Counted from the first letter of the stretch, positions 1-9,495 are shown. The stretch: DNA of 64,000 nt from Chloroflexota bacterium (GCA_016235445.1 JACRLB010000019.1:1-64000); one strand, 5' to 3'. The notes: generated from the sequence alone by a model not told the origin. Numbers and translations are program-made.

Positions 1-129
1 CCGGCCAAGCCTTTTTCCAAATTTTGGTTGACCTTGCGCCGCTTGGCGCGTATGTTTGCTCATGCCGTTGAGAACTTATTCGATCTGGCTGATGTCGTTT
101 CTCGTCATGCTCGTGTCGCTCTTTCGTGA

Positions 130-432
130 TCTACTGATTATGAAGAAGGCGGATATTTATGGGTGCTCACCAGCCGCGATAGAACCTGGTGGAAAAACCT
201 GCAAGGCGGCGCAAGTGTTGACCTGCTGTTGAAGCGCAGGCTGGTAAAAGGTTTTGCCGAAACCGAGTTGGATGAAAATGCCGTTGAGCAATGCATGTAC
301 GAATTTCTTCGCCATGAACCACGCGCCGCGAAGCCAATGGGCATTCGTGTGGAAAATGAAAATCTGAATGCCAAAGATGTTGCGCGAGTTGCAAAAGATA
401 GGTTGTTCGTGAAAATCAAGATATCGGGATAA
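130..432 (+). pseudogene. Remnant of a nitroreductase/deazaflavin-type oxidoreductase, C-terminal part
   Basis: The open frame after the TGA at 127-129 encodes a segment with TSRDRTWWKNLQGG and a long Lys/Arg-rich stretch. It resembles the C-terminal half of the split-barrel, deazaflavin(F420)-dependent nitroreductase family, where a 'SRDRxWWRNLRGG' block precedes the last strands. The same frame continues upstream to the window edge but is broken by that TGA, and no ATG with a ribosome-binding site is present; the only candidate start is a GTG at 163. I read it as a truncated or decayed gene. The family assignment rests on motif memory only. It could instead be a short intact gene of unknown function starting at 163. 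Confidence 0.35.
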
Positions 433-440
433 TTCAAGAG

Positions 441-538
441 CGTGGAATATTTTTTCGGCACTCCGCGTGGGACAAATCTCTGATTTGCCTCGCAAGTCAA
501 AGACTTGCGCCACATTTCCGAAACTTTAGTCCGCACCC
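441..538 (+). repeat. Palindromic intergenic repeat, family A (copy 1)
   Basis: This roughly 98-bp element starts GTGGAATATTTTTTCGGCAC and ends TTTCCGAAACTTTAGTCCGC. It contains two inner stem-loops, CAAATCTCTGATTTG and CAAGTCAAAGACTTG. Copies occur at 9414-9495, 21161-21238, 56639-56738 and 56901-57000, the last two inverted. It lies just after the decayed reductase gene. Confidence 0.8.
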
Positions 539-554
539 ATAATTCAATCTTTGC

Positions 555-583
555 TTGAAATCCAGGATAATTAACGCTACAAT
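555..583 (+). promoter_or_regulatory. Putative sigma70-type promoter for the two-component pair
   Basis: TTGAAA (555-560) and TACAAT (578-583) are separated by 17 bp, a near-consensus arrangement about 100 bp upstream of the kinase start. It would drive the kinase and regulator as one transcript ending at the terminator at 2670. Confidence 0.5.
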
Positions 584-684
584 AATATCCAATTAGTCTT
601 TATTGGAAACATGGCGACAGCCACTTTTTTATTGCACTGTCAGGGTTGGCAGGGCGTCTCTTTTTATCTTTTTGAATTCATTGG

Positions 685-1965
685 ATGAGTAAAATGATTA
701 AACTTTCAACGCCCTTTCGGTTTGTTGCAATCATCATTATAGGACTGTTCGTTTCTGAAGTGATTGTGATGGGGGTGATAGGCACAATGGATACCATGCC
801 GTATCTGCGGCTCTCGATCATCGATGCAACTTTGATGATATTGTTCGCCACGCCCTTTTTGTATTTTTTTTCCCTGCGCCCTCTGCTTAAAGTGATTGCG
901 GAACGCGAAGCCGAAATTACCCAGCGCAGGCAAACGGAAAGCCAGCTTCGCATCCAAACCAAGGCGCTGGAGACGGCGGCGAATGGGGTCATTGTCACTG
1001 ACAGGGATGGGAATATCCTTTGGGCAAACCGCGCCTTTGCAAACCTGACTGGCTATTCCATTCCAGAGGTGCTGGGTAAATCGCCTAAATTATTAAACTC
1101 AGGGGTGCATGGACCGGAGTTTTACAAGAGTTTATGGGAAACCATACTTTCGGGAAATGTATGGCATGGCGAGGTGACGAATCGCCGCAAAGACCGCACG
1201 CTTTACATCGATGAGCAAACCATTACGCCGGTAATTAATTCGGACGGTGAAATCGAAAATTTCATCGCGATTCAACAGGATATCACCGAACGAAAACGCG
1301 CGGAAGCCGCCGGCAGGGAACATGACCGCAAGACAAAACTGCTTACCCAGACCATCCACACCATGCAGTTGGATATCGCGCGCGACCTGCATGATACAGT
1401 GGGGCAGAACATTAGTTATCTGCGTATGAAACTCGAATACATGCTGGATAAGGAGCTTTTCACAGATTCGGAGATTGCCCAGGAAATCAAGCGCATGAGC
1501 CAGGTTGCAAATGAATCCTTCGATCTGATGCGCGGCACGCTTGCCGTGCTTCAATCGGATGACTCCTCCGATCTTTCCGATTTGTTTGCCCGGTACGTAA
1601 GCCGAATTGAGGAGCGCTCGACCTTCAAGGTTGATTTTTCCAGCAGGGGCGAACCCCGGCCTCTTTCGCCGAAACGTATGCGCCAGTTGTTTTACGTATA
1701 CCGGGAAATTTTGAACAATATCGAAAAACACGCCCGCGCCAGCAAGGTATCCATCGAGATTGTCTGGAGTGAGGATTGCCTGGCTCTTATTGTTTTCGAC
1801 GATGGCTGTGGGTTTGATATGATAAACTTCGTTCAGCCAGGCGGTCACTATGGATTAAGATTCATGAGAGAGAGAATCGAAATGCTGGATGGAACGCTGG
1901 CCATCACTTCCGCGCCAGATTCAGGAACGAATATTCTGATCAATCTGCCGATTGGCAGTCAATAA
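685..1965 (+). CDS. PAS-domain sensor histidine kinase (NarX/DesK-type, HisKA_3)
   Basis: A 426-aa membrane-anchored sensor kinase. Two hydrophobic segments lie in the first 65 residues with almost no periplasmic domain between them. A PAS domain follows at about 95-205 ('AANGVIVTDRDGNILWAN', ending 'QQDITERKRAE'), then a coiled linker and a HisKA_3 dimerisation segment with the phospho-acceptor His236 in 'ARDLHDTVGQ'. The C-terminal HATPase_c domain has an N-box-like 'ILNNIEKHARAS' and 'FDDGCGFD'. This class phosphorylates NarL/LuxR-type regulators, and one starts 34 bp downstream. The signal is probably sensed by the cytoplasmic PAS domain, since no extracellular sensor is visible; the ligand is unknown. 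The ATG at 685 has only a weak ribosome-binding site. Confidence 0.9.
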   Translation: MSKMIKLSTPFRFVAIIIIGLFVSEVIVMGVIGTMDTMPYLRLSIIDATLMILFATPFLYFFSLRPLLKVIAEREAEITQRRQTESQLRIQTKALETAANGVIVTDRDGNILWANRAFANLTGYSIPEVLGKSPKLLNSGVHGPEFYKSLWETILSGNVWHGEVTNRRKDRTLYIDEQTITPVINSDGEIENFIAIQQDITERKRAEAAGREHDRKTKLLTQTIHTMQLDIARDLHDTVGQNISYLRMKLEYMLDKELFTDSEIAQEIKRMSQVANESFDLMRGTLAVLQSDDSSDLSDLFARYVSRIEERSTFKVDFSSRGEPRPLSPKRMRQLFYVYREILNNIEKHARASKVSIEIVWSEDCLALIVFDDGCGFDMINFVQPGGHYGLRFMRERIEMLDGTLAITSAPDSGTNILINLPIGSQ

Positions 1966-1999
1966 CCCTGGGTTATTTATAAATTTAATATGGTGAACA

Positions 2000-2638
2000 A
2001 TGAAGATGTTGATAGTAGATGATCATGTTCTTTTTCGCGAAGGTCTGGCATCGATCATTCGCGCAGAACCCGATATGGAGATCGCAGGCCTGGCCGGCAC
2101 GGTTCGAGACGCTGTCGAGATGGCTGGCAGGATCAAGCCGGACATTATCCTGATGGATTTTACATTGCCGGATGGCACCGGGGCAGATGCGACACGCCTG
2201 ATCCTTGGCGCGCATTCAATTTGCAATATCATATTTCTGACCATGACCGATGAGGATGAAAACCTGTTCGATGCGATTCGCAGTGGGGCCAAGGGATATT
2301 TACTTAAAGACATGCATCCGTCCAAACTTGTCTCTGCCATACGGTCGGTGTACAAAGGGGAAAGCGCCCTTTCGCGGGCAATGACCCTGCGCGTAATGAA
2401 GGAACTGTCCCAGACGAAGAAAGCCGATATGGCCCAGGCATCCCCCACGCTGACGCGCAGGGAATTGGATGTGCTTCAGTCTATTGCGACAGGGAAGACC
2501 AACCAGGAAATCGGGAAGGAACTCTTCCTTTCCGAAAACACGGTCAAATTCCATGTGCATTCCATCCTTGAAAAACTGCGTCTTAAAGATCGCAGGGAGG
2601 CTGTCACCTTTGCGAGAGAGCGCGGCCTGGTTAAATAG
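2000..2638 (+). CDS. NarL/LuxR-family response regulator
   Basis: A 212-aa regulator. The N-terminal receiver begins 'MKMLIVDDHVLFREGL', giving the acidic pocket, with the phospho-acceptor Asp53 in 'ILMDFTLPDG' and a conserved Lys in 'GYLLKDM'. The C-terminal LuxR-type helix-turn-helix lies at about 148-205 ('LTRRELDVLQSIATGKTNQE', 'SENTVKFHVHSILEKL'). It is the evident partner of the kinase immediately upstream. Targets cannot be read from the sequence. The downstream degenerate receiver and multicopper oxidase genes are candidates by proximity only, because a strong terminator separates them from this gene. Confidence 0.93.
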   Translation: MKMLIVDDHVLFREGLASIIRAEPDMEIAGLAGTVRDAVEMAGRIKPDIILMDFTLPDGTGADATRLILGAHSICNIIFLTMTDEDENLFDAIRSGAKGYLLKDMHPSKLVSAIRSVYKGESALSRAMTLRVMKELSQTKKADMAQASPTLTRRELDVLQSIATGKTNQEIGKELFLSENTVKFHVHSILEKLRLKDRREAVTFARERGLVK

Positions 2639-2669
2639 GATTAACCAGGGGATTAATTATTTTCCACAA

Positions 2670-2698
2670 AAGACCACCCGAAAAGGGTGGTCTTTTTT
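2670..2698 (+). terminator. Rho-independent terminator after the response regulator
   Basis: AGACCACCC, a short loop, then GGGTGGTCT followed directly by a run of T. Confidence 0.9.
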
Positions 2699-2826
2699 AT
2701 CCCCAATGTTTAGGTGAGGTGGATGTACGGATGCCCGGCGCTGAGATACCCTTGTCGCATTCAGCCGGGTTTGGCTGTGAATACTATTTGTATAAAACAG
2801 GAAGCTTGGTTAATGTGGAAGACTTG

Positions 2827-3195
2827 ATGATTTCTGTTAAGCCAAAAGTTGTGGTCATTTCAAGGCGCGAAAGCCTGCTTGGATGCGCGGTGGAATACCT
2901 TACAACCGACGAGAAAGAATGGATGGTTCTCCTGGTATCTGAATGCCACGCCATTCCAGACGTATCTCGAAAAGTGGCAGAGGCGAACCCCAATATCGTT
3001 ATTCTCTCCCGCAAGGAGCGCGGATATGACGAGCGCTTGTCGGCGCAATTGTTGCAGGATTGCCCGGAGTTGAACAAGGTCATTCTTGTAAGCCTGAGCG
3101 AAAATTTTATGGAAGTCTATGGCAGACGGCGGATCCAAGTCAAAAGTGTGGAAGACATATATGCAGTGGTAGACGATCAATTTTCTATGGCATGA
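2827..3195 (+). CDS. Receiver-like protein without phospho-acceptor (pseudo-receiver)
   Basis: A 122-aa protein from the ATG at 2827, which has GGAAG five bases upstream. The frame stays open to a GTG at 2719, but that extension looks non-conserved. The spacing of strands and helices follows a CheY-like fold: 'KVVVISRRESLLGCAVEYL' matches the usual 'VLIVDDHPLVREGL' region and 'EANPNIVILSRKERG' matches the 'xPDVVLLDxxMPG' region. The acidic pocket is replaced by Ser/Arg and the phospho-acceptor Asp by Ser. It is a stand-alone domain with no output domain. It may be a decoy or phosphorylation-independent partner of the neighbouring two-component pair or a regulator of the oxidase downstream. 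Function not known; fold assignment is inference. Confidence 0.55.
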   Translation: MISVKPKVVVISRRESLLGCAVEYLTTDEKEWMVLLVSECHAIPDVSRKVAEANPNIVILSRKERGYDERLSAQLLQDCPELNKVILVSLSENFMEVYGRRRIQVKSVEDIYAVVDDQFSMA

Positions 3196-3270
3196 CCGGA
3201 GGTAAACCAAAGAAATAACAAAAAACATTTCAACCGTATTCATTTTTTCATTTTACCCGGAGGATTTCAC

Positions 3271-6200
3271 ATGAAAACACGACTCAGTAAGTTTTTCAAT
3301 GTTTTGTTGATCATCAGCCTTATGTCTGGTGGATATAGCCAGGTAGAGGCACAGAACGTAAAGGCTGGCGCAAACCTGGCTCCCGCTGAAATTGATAAAG
3401 CCCGGATGCCGGCGGCGGGCGAGGTTCCGCATTATTTTAGTTCGCCAAACTATGCCAACAGTCCCCTTCGCCTGCCTGACGCGATTGTGGAAATCGCAGG
3501 CGATGGAACAGGCGCGCTCGCTTCGGCAGTTGTTGACCCAGCCACCGGCGCGATCACTGGCTTAACGCTGGATTCTGGCGGCATTGGTTATACAACTGCT
3601 CCGACCATTGTAATTTCCAGCGCGGTTGTAACCAGCGGGGCAGGGGCTTCGGCAACTGCCACGATCTCAGGCTCCGTTACAGACTTTGTGCTCGTTGGCG
3701 GCGGGTCTGGTTACACTGAACCCGTTTCCGTTGTGTTCTCAGGCGGCGGCGGTTCTGGCGCGGCCGGCACAGCGACTGTCTCGCCGATTGGCTTTGTTAG
3801 CGGCGCGTCGGTTATCGAGGGCGGATCGGGCTATACCACTGCAACAGTGGATATTGCGGGGGATGGAACCGGCGCGTTGGCTACTGCCACCATATCGCCA
3901 ATCGGCTTTGTTGATGGCGCTTCTATCACGAACGGCGGTTCTGGCTACACATCCGCAACTGTTGATATTGCGGGGGATGGGGTCGGCGCGGGGGCTTCAG
4001 CCACAGTAACGCCGATTGGTTACGTCAGCGCCATTTCCTTGACCAATAATGGTTCTGGTTATAGCGCGGCCACCGTCACCATCGATGGCGATGGGGTGGG
4101 GGCGACTGCTGAAGCGGTGATTGATCCGTCTGGCTTTATCAGCGGCATCAATATCACTAATGGCGGCTCCGGGTATTCCACTGCTACTATCACCATATCG
4201 GGTGACGGCGTGGACGCCTTTGCGGATGCCGTGGTTGATACAACCCATGGCCCCATCACAGCAATTACCATCACGAATGGCGGCTCCGGATATACCCTTC
4301 CCCCAACAATCTCCTTTGTTGGTGACGGTGTGGATGCCACAGCCGATGCCACTGTGAATACGACCAGCGGCTCCGTTTCTGCAATTAATGTGACGAATGG
4401 TGGCGCTGGATATACTTCGGCCACTCTGACGATTACCGGGGATGGCAGCGGGGCGACTGGCTCAGTAGTCGTAGATACAGCTAGCGGCGCGGTCACGAGC
4501 GTTACTCTCACAAATGCAGGCTCTGGCTATTCGTCCGCTCCAGATGTTTCATTCTCTGGAGGGACTGGAGCTTCCGCCGTGACAACCATCGCTGGCTCTG
4601 TCAGCGCAATTACATTGGTTAATGGCGGCAGTGGCTACGTTACGCCTGGTATCCGCAAGTTTGTCGATACCCTGCCCGGGCTGGGACCAGACGCAGCGAA
4701 TAACCTCGGCCAGTATATTCCTGTTGCCACGCCAGATACAACCACCTACCCAGGCTCTGATTATTACGAAATCGAATTGGTGCAATATACCGAGCAGATG
4801 CATTCGGATATGCCGCCAACTCAATTGCGTGGTTATCGGCAAGCCAACATGGGAGGAACCCTGCCTCACTATTTGGGACCGTTGATCTCTGCCACGAAAG
4901 ACCGCCCTGTGCGTATCCTGTTCCGCAACCTTCTGCCTACTGGTGAGGAAGGCAATTTATTCCTTCCAGTTGACACTACGGTGATGGGCTCAGGCATGGG
5001 ACCCAATATGGGTGAAATGGTGGAGCCTGACCCACAGAACCCCATGTGTGGATCGATTCCCAAACCTGCCGATTGCTATACCGAGAACCGGGCTACACTG
5101 CATCTACATGGCGGCCTAACCCCATGGATCAGCGATGGAACCCCACATCAGTGGATTACTCCTGCGAACGAAAACACTCCTTATCCTCAGGGTGTCAGCG
5201 TTAAGAATGTACCGGATATGGATGTTTGCGGCGCGCCTGACGATGGCTGTCAGACCTTCTACTACACCAATCAGCAGAGCGCCCGCTTGATGTTCTATCA
5301 CGATCACGCCTGGGGCATCACCCGCCTGAACGTTTATGCGGGAGAGGCTGCTGGCTACCTGATCACCGACTCTACAGAGCAGGCGCTCATTAGCAACGGG
5401 ATCATTCCTGCGGATCAAATCCCGCTCATCATCCAGGATAAAACCTTCGTTCCTAACGATGCGCAACTTTCCATGCAGGATCCCACCTGGGATACCGCTC
5501 GTTGGGGCGGCGAAGGCAACTTGTGGGTGCCGCATGTCTATGTGCCTGCGCAAAACCCAGGCGATCCTTCAGGCGTCAACCAATTTGGACGCTGGGCTTA
5601 TGGCCCCTGGTTCTGGCCGCCTACGACCAACATTGCCTTTCCTCCAGTCGATAACCCATACTACGATCCGAACTGTGACCCCGATGTTCAGTGGTGCGAG
5701 CCGCCATTGATGCCCGGCGTGCCAAACGTATCCATGGGCATGGAAGCTTTCAACGATACGCCCCTCGTCAATGGGACGGTTTATCCCACGCTCACATTGG
5801 ATCCGAAATCCTACCGGCTTCGCATCTTGAATGCCGCCAATGACCGCTTCTGGAACCTGCAACTCTATAAAGCCATCGATGCAAATGGCGTTGTCTGTAA
5901 TGAGGCTGTCAACCCCACCCCTGCGCCGGAGTCGACCGGTGTCACATGCACTGAGGTGGCGCTTAACCAAGCCGAATTGGCCGCGGCATTGGATGACCCG
6001 ACAGTTTTCCCCAACCCTGTTATGAGCAATGCAGGCCCAAGCTGGATCCAGATCGGCACTGAAGGCGGCTTCCTGCCGGCCCCGGTGGTAATTCCGAATC
6101 AGCCCATCACCTGGGTGACGGACCCAACGGTATTCAATGCTGGTAATGTGGACAAGCATTCCCTTCTGCTCGGCCCAGCCGAACGAGCGGACGTTATTGT

Positions 6201-9024
6201 CGATCTCTCGCAATACGCCGGGCAAACCCTTATCCTCTATAACGACGCTCCTGCCGCTTTCCCGGCGCGCGATGCTCGCTACGATTACTACACCGGAAAT
6301 GGCGATCTGACAGAAACAGGCGGCGCGCCTTCAACCCTTGCTGGCTATGGCCCCAATACCCGCACCATCATGCAGATCAAGGTGAATGCTGGGACGGGCC
6401 AAGGCTTCCAGATGGCTCCTCTTCAGGATGCATTTAGGCACAAGGCTGATGGTTCTGGTGTGTTCGAATCATCCCAGAATCCGATCATCGTCGGGCAGAG
6501 CGCCTACAACTCAGCCTATGGCACATCCTTCGCGCTTAGCGGAGCCAATGCCGGCACGGTTCAGATTTTCAATACATCATTCAGTTTCAAAACCCTTTTC
6601 GGCGGCCCCACTGGACCGTCAATGACCTTCCCGCTCAAACCAAAGATGATCCAGGATGAAATGGGTGAGGCCTTTGAGCAGGAATATGGGCGCATGAGCG
6701 GCTATCTGGGCCTCGAGGCGCCGAATGCCACTGCTGGCGTACAAAATATGATTTTGTACCCGTATGTCAACCCGGCGAGTGAGATTCTCGATGGAATCGT
6801 ATTGCCGCCTGGCGTTGAATTAACCCCAATTTCCACAGCGGACGATGGAACGCAAATCTGGAAAATCACCCATAACGGGGTGGATACTCATCCGATTCAC
6901 TTCCACCTCTTTGATGTGCAACTCATCAACCGCGTCGGCTGGGACGGGATCATCAGGCGTCCCGACCCGAATGAGTTAGGCTGGAAGGATACAGTCCGCA
7001 TCAGTCCGCTCGAAGATACGATCGTGGCCTTTAGGCCAGTCCTCCCGAAGATGCCGTTCGGACTCCCAAACAGCGAGCGCTTGTTGAATCCCATGATGCC
7101 CGAAGGCTCGCAGATTGGTTTCAACCCCACCGATGCGTTCGGTAACCCAATCCCTGGCGGTATTTTCAATATCACAACCAACTTCGGATGGGAGTATGTC
7201 TGGCATTGCCATATCCTCAGCCATGAAGAGATGGACATGATGCGGCCGCTTGCCGTCGACCCAAACAATGAACTTCCTGCCGCGTCTGTGTTGTCTGCTG
7301 GTGGAGTTCCTGTTCCTGGGTCTCCCATTGCGCTCTCCTGGACGGATGGAACTCCAGTGGATATGCAAAATATAGCAACCTGGGGCGACCCCAGAAATGA
7401 GATTGGGTTCAGAATCGAACGGGCTGTTGGCGCCGGGGCGTATGCCGTCATTGGAACAACCCTGCCCAACGCAACATCATTTACTGACTCAACTACCGCG
7501 CCCGTCTTTTCTTACAGCTATCGCATCGTTGCCTTCAACGCGCTAGGCGAGACTCAGTCGAATGTTATTGTTGTGTCTCCTCCAGCGCCATCCGCTCCCG
7601 CTGATTTGACCGCCACGGCCATCAGCGCAAGCCAGATTGATCTAAGCTGGACTGACACCGCCGCCACAGAAACCGGCTTCCGCGTCGAACGCGCGTTGGT
7701 GACTGCTGGAATCCCCGGCCTGTTCACTGCCATTGACGGTGTGGGCGCAAATGTCACAACCTACAGTGACCCATCTGCCGCCGCCAACACCACTTATGCC
7801 TATCAGGTGTTTGCGTTCAACGCATCTGGTGACTCGCCTTCATCCAACATTGCCACTGCCACAACGCCAGACGTGCCGCCTGCCGCTCCAACAGGGTTGA
7901 GCGCAGTATTGCAGAACGGTCCGCAAATTGACCTGGCATGGACCGATAATGCGAACAACGAAGCGAATTTTGTGGTCGAACGGGCCGTGAACGGTGGAGT
8001 CTTTGAAGCGCTTGCCACATTACCCGCTGACACTATCGGCTACGCGGATACGGCGCTGATTGCCGGCAACACCTACACCTATCAAGTGATGGCTGTAAAT
8101 GCAGGAGGCCCCTCAGGCTATTCCAATTCCGTTAGTTTGACGCTTCTTGCCCCTCCAGCCGCCCCAACAGACCTGACGGCGACCCTGCTTGCCAACCCAA
8201 CGAGAATTCGGATGACCTGGCTTGACAACGCCACCAACGAAACTGGCTTTGTGGTTGAACGCTCCATAAACGGCAGTCCCTTCGCCATGGTGACCACCCT
8301 CCAGGCCCGCGCTGGCACAGGCAGTATGACCTACACAACGCAAACTCTGACAAACGGCAATATCTATTCCTACCGCATAGTGGCTATCAATGCGGCAGGC
8401 TCATCGGCCCCCTCAAACGTGATTAGCATGGCTATTGGCGCCGCTCCAACAGCTCCAACCAACCTGGCAGGCACATTGTTGGGCAACCCCACCCGCATCC
8501 GCCTGACGTTTACAGACAACGCCACCACCGAAATCAACTTCGCGCTTGAACGCTCTGAAAACGGTGGGCCATTCGCCCTGCTCGCAACCCTGCCGCGCAG
8601 GAATAATACAGGCGGCGTAACCTACAATGACACCACCGTGCTGGCAGGCAACACCTACAGCTACAGAGTGATGGCTGTAAACGGAGTAGGCCCATCCGCT
8701 TACTCGAACACATTCACAATGGGTGTTCTGGCCCCCACAGCTCCTTCCAACTTTACGGGCACGGCTGTGGTAAGCGGAAACAATGCCATCGTCACGTTGA
8801 CCTGGACTGACAACTCCAACAACGAAGCCAGCTTTGAAATTCAGCGCGCCACCAACGCCGCCTTCACAGCCGGCCTGAATACCAACACGGTCGCGGCCAA
8901 CACCGTCACCCGCGTCGAAACCCGTAATCGGAATAGAAGCTACTATTACCGCATTCGCGCCATCAACGCCGCCGGGGTATCTGAGTGGGTGAACCTCACT
9001 CCGTTCCCACTCGTCACACCATAA
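3271..9024 (+). CDS. Giant secreted multicopper oxidase with GGSGYT repeats and fibronectin-III-like modules
   Basis: A 1917-aa protein with a Sec-type signal peptide (about residues 1-27) and a good ribosome-binding site (GGAGG). Residues about 70-465 hold ten GGSGYT-type repeats of roughly 30-40 aa. Residues about 470-1335 form the multicopper oxidase. All four copper motifs are intact: H611-x-H613 ('LHLHGG'), H677-x-H679 ('FYHDHAWG'), H1207-x-x-H1210-x-H1212 ('HPIHFHLFD') and H1312-C1313-H1314...H1318 with Met1323 as probable axial ligand. The rest is six fibronectin-III-like modules (about 1340-1917) and no C-terminal anchor. Such enzymes couple four one-electron substrate oxidations to O2 reduction at the cell exterior. 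The 'TPWISDGTPHQWITPA' and 'TNQQSARLMFYHDH' blocks remind me of large MofA-like putative Mn(II) oxidases, but the substrate is not proven by sequence. Confidence 0.9.
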   Translation: MKTRLSKFFNVLLIISLMSGGYSQVEAQNVKAGANLAPAEIDKARMPAAGEVPHYFSSPNYANSPLRLPDAIVEIAGDGTGALASAVVDPATGAITGLTLDSGGIGYTTAPTIVISSAVVTSGAGASATATISGSVTDFVLVGGGSGYTEPVSVVFSGGGGSGAAGTATVSPIGFVSGASVIEGGSGYTTATVDIAGDGTGALATATISPIGFVDGASITNGGSGYTSATVDIAGDGVGAGASATVTPIGYVSAISLTNNGSGYSAATVTIDGDGVGATAEAVIDPSGFISGINITNGGSGYSTATITISGDGVDAFADAVVDTTHGPITAITITNGGSGYTLPPTISFVGDGVDATADATVNTTSGSVSAINVTNGGAGYTSATLTITGDGSGATGSVVVDTASGAVTSVTLTNAGSGYSSAPDVSFSGGTGASAVTTIAGSVSAITLVNGGSGYVTPGIRKFVDTLPGLGPDAANNLGQYIPVATPDTTTYPGSDYYEIELVQYTEQMHSDMPPTQLRGYRQANMGGTLPHYLGPLISATKDRPVRILFRNLLPTGEEGNLFLPVDTTVMGSGMGPNMGEMVEPDPQNPMCGSIPKPADCYTENRATLHLHGGLTPWISDGTPHQWITPANENTPYPQGVSVKNVPDMDVCGAPDDGCQTFYYTNQQSARLMFYHDHAWGITRLNVYAGEAAGYLITDSTEQALISNGIIPADQIPLIIQDKTFVPNDAQLSMQDPTWDTARWGGEGNLWVPHVYVPAQNPGDPSGVNQFGRWAYGPWFWPPTTNIAFPPVDNPYYDPNCDPDVQWCEPPLMPGVPNVSMGMEAFNDTPLVNGTVYPTLTLDPKSYRLRILNAANDRFWNLQLYKAIDANGVVCNEAVNPTPAPESTGVTCTEVALNQAELAAALDDPTVFPNPVMSNAGPSWIQIGTEGGFLPAPVVIPNQPITWVTDPTVFNAGNVDKHSLLLGPAERADVIVDLSQYAGQTLILYNDAPAAFPARDARYDYYTGNGDLTETGGAPSTLAGYGPNTRTIMQIKVNAGTGQGFQMAPLQDAFRHKADGSGVFESSQNPIIVGQSAYNSAYGTSFALSGANAGTVQIFNTSFSFKTLFGGPTGPSMTFPLKPKMIQDEMGEAFEQEYGRMSGYLGLEAPNATAGVQNMILYPYVNPASEILDGIVLPPGVELTPISTADDGTQIWKITHNGVDTHPIHFHLFDVQLINRVGWDGIIRRPDPNELGWKDTVRISPLEDTIVAFRPVLPKMPFGLPNSERLLNPMMPEGSQIGFNPTDAFGNPIPGGIFNITTNFGWEYVWHCHILSHEEMDMMRPLAVDPNNELPAASVLSAGGVPVPGSPIALSWTDGTPVDMQNIATWGDPRNEIGFRIERAVGAGAYAVIGTTLPNATSFTDSTTAPVFSYSYRIVAFNALGETQSNVIVVSPPAPSAPADLTATAISASQIDLSWTDTAATETGFRVERALVTAGIPGLFTAIDGVGANVTTYSDPSAAANTTYAYQVFAFNASGDSPSSNIATATTPDVPPAAPTGLSAVLQNGPQIDLAWTDNANNEANFVVERAVNGGVFEALATLPADTIGYADTALIAGNTYTYQVMAVNAGGPSGYSNSVSLTLLAPPAAPTDLTATLLANPTRIRMTWLDNATNETGFVVERSINGSPFAMVTTLQARAGTGSMTYTTQTLTNGNIYSYRIVAINAAGSSAPSNVISMAIGAAPTAPTNLAGTLLGNPTRIRLTFTDNATTEINFALERSENGGPFALLATLPRRNNTGGVTYNDTTVLAGNTYSYRVMAVNGVGPSAYSNTFTMGVLAPTAPSNFTGTAVVSGNNAIVTLTWTDNSNNEASFEIQRATNAAFTAGLNTNTVAANTVTRVETRNRNRSYYYRIRAINAAGVSEWVNLTPFPLVTP
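3481..4650 (+). repeat. Tandem GGSGYT protein-repeat tract within the multicopper oxidase
   Basis: About ten degenerate coding repeats, each with a 'NGGSGYT' turn followed by an alternating Thr/Val strand and a 'GDGxGAxAxA' glycine/alanine stretch. The codons are partly conserved between units, so the repeats are visible in the DNA too. The pattern suggests a repetitive beta structure acting as a surface stalk or adhesive region. Confidence 0.85.
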
Positions 9025-9033
9025 GTTGAAATA

Positions 9034-9132
9034 CCAACTCATCGCCAGCCCCGGTTGACGATGAGTTGGCTGTCAAAATAGTTGAAGTCGTCATCTTTCC
9101 CTGCAAAGGGAAGGATGACGACTTTCTTTTTT
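9034..9132 (+). terminator. Two consecutive hairpins ending the oxidase transcript
   Basis: The first stem pairs CCAACTCATCG (9034) with CGATGAGTTGG (ending 9069). The second pairs GAAGTCGTCATCTTTCCCT with its complement around 9104-9125 and is followed by CTTTTTT, a strong intrinsic terminator. Confidence 0.85.
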
Positions 9133-9221
9133 GGCAGTGGGTCGAAATAAATGTTGGCAACCGTAACGCGAGATATTATCTCGCGCTATACTGGGCGCGG
9201 CCATGAATTGCGGTTTTCCTT

Positions 9222-9294
9222 ATTAACGCAAAGTCACAAAGTCGCAAAGATTCAAGGGCTTTTCCTTCGCGCCTTTGCGACTTGGCGTTAAGAA
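9222..9294. repeat. Imperfect inverted repeat (CGCAAAGTCGCAAAG type)
   Basis: TTAACGCAAAGTCACAAAGT at the left pairs imperfectly with GCCTTTGCGACTTGGCGTTA at the right. This belongs to a kind of palindromic repeat common in bacterial intergenic DNA. The rest of the 9133-9569 gap holds only this element and a family A repeat; no gene is evident. Confidence 0.6.
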
Positions 9295-9413
9295 TTTCAT
9301 TCGACAAAAGCGCAATTTGTTCCCGTGTTCAGTATACATCATTTACTCAATGCCGCTATTTCTTTTTTCCTCCTCTCGATAAACTAAGTTCATTGGCAAT
9401 CCGCCCACATCTA

Positions 9414-9495
9414 GGGTGTGGAATATTTTTTCGGCACTCCGCGTGGCGCAAGTCTCTGATTTGCGCCACATTTCCGAAACTTTAGACCACATCCC
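9414..9495 (+). repeat. Palindromic intergenic repeat, family A (copy 2, shortened)
   Basis: Same ends as the 441-538 copy (GTGTGGAATATTTTTTCGGC to TTTCCGAAACTTTAGACC) but with only one inner stem (CAAGTCTCTGATTTG). It therefore lacks about 17 bp of the longer copies, as if one internal hairpin had been lost or not yet gained. Confidence 0.8.

Noticed and set aside
1132-1848. A 238-aa minus-strand frame opposite the histidine kinase
   Set aside because: Overlaps the conserved PAS and kinase domains fully; no domain match of its own.
3481-4650. CRISPR or minisatellite in the oxidase gene
   Set aside because: The repeats are in frame and encode a regular GGSGYT protein repeat of variable length, so this is a protein feature.
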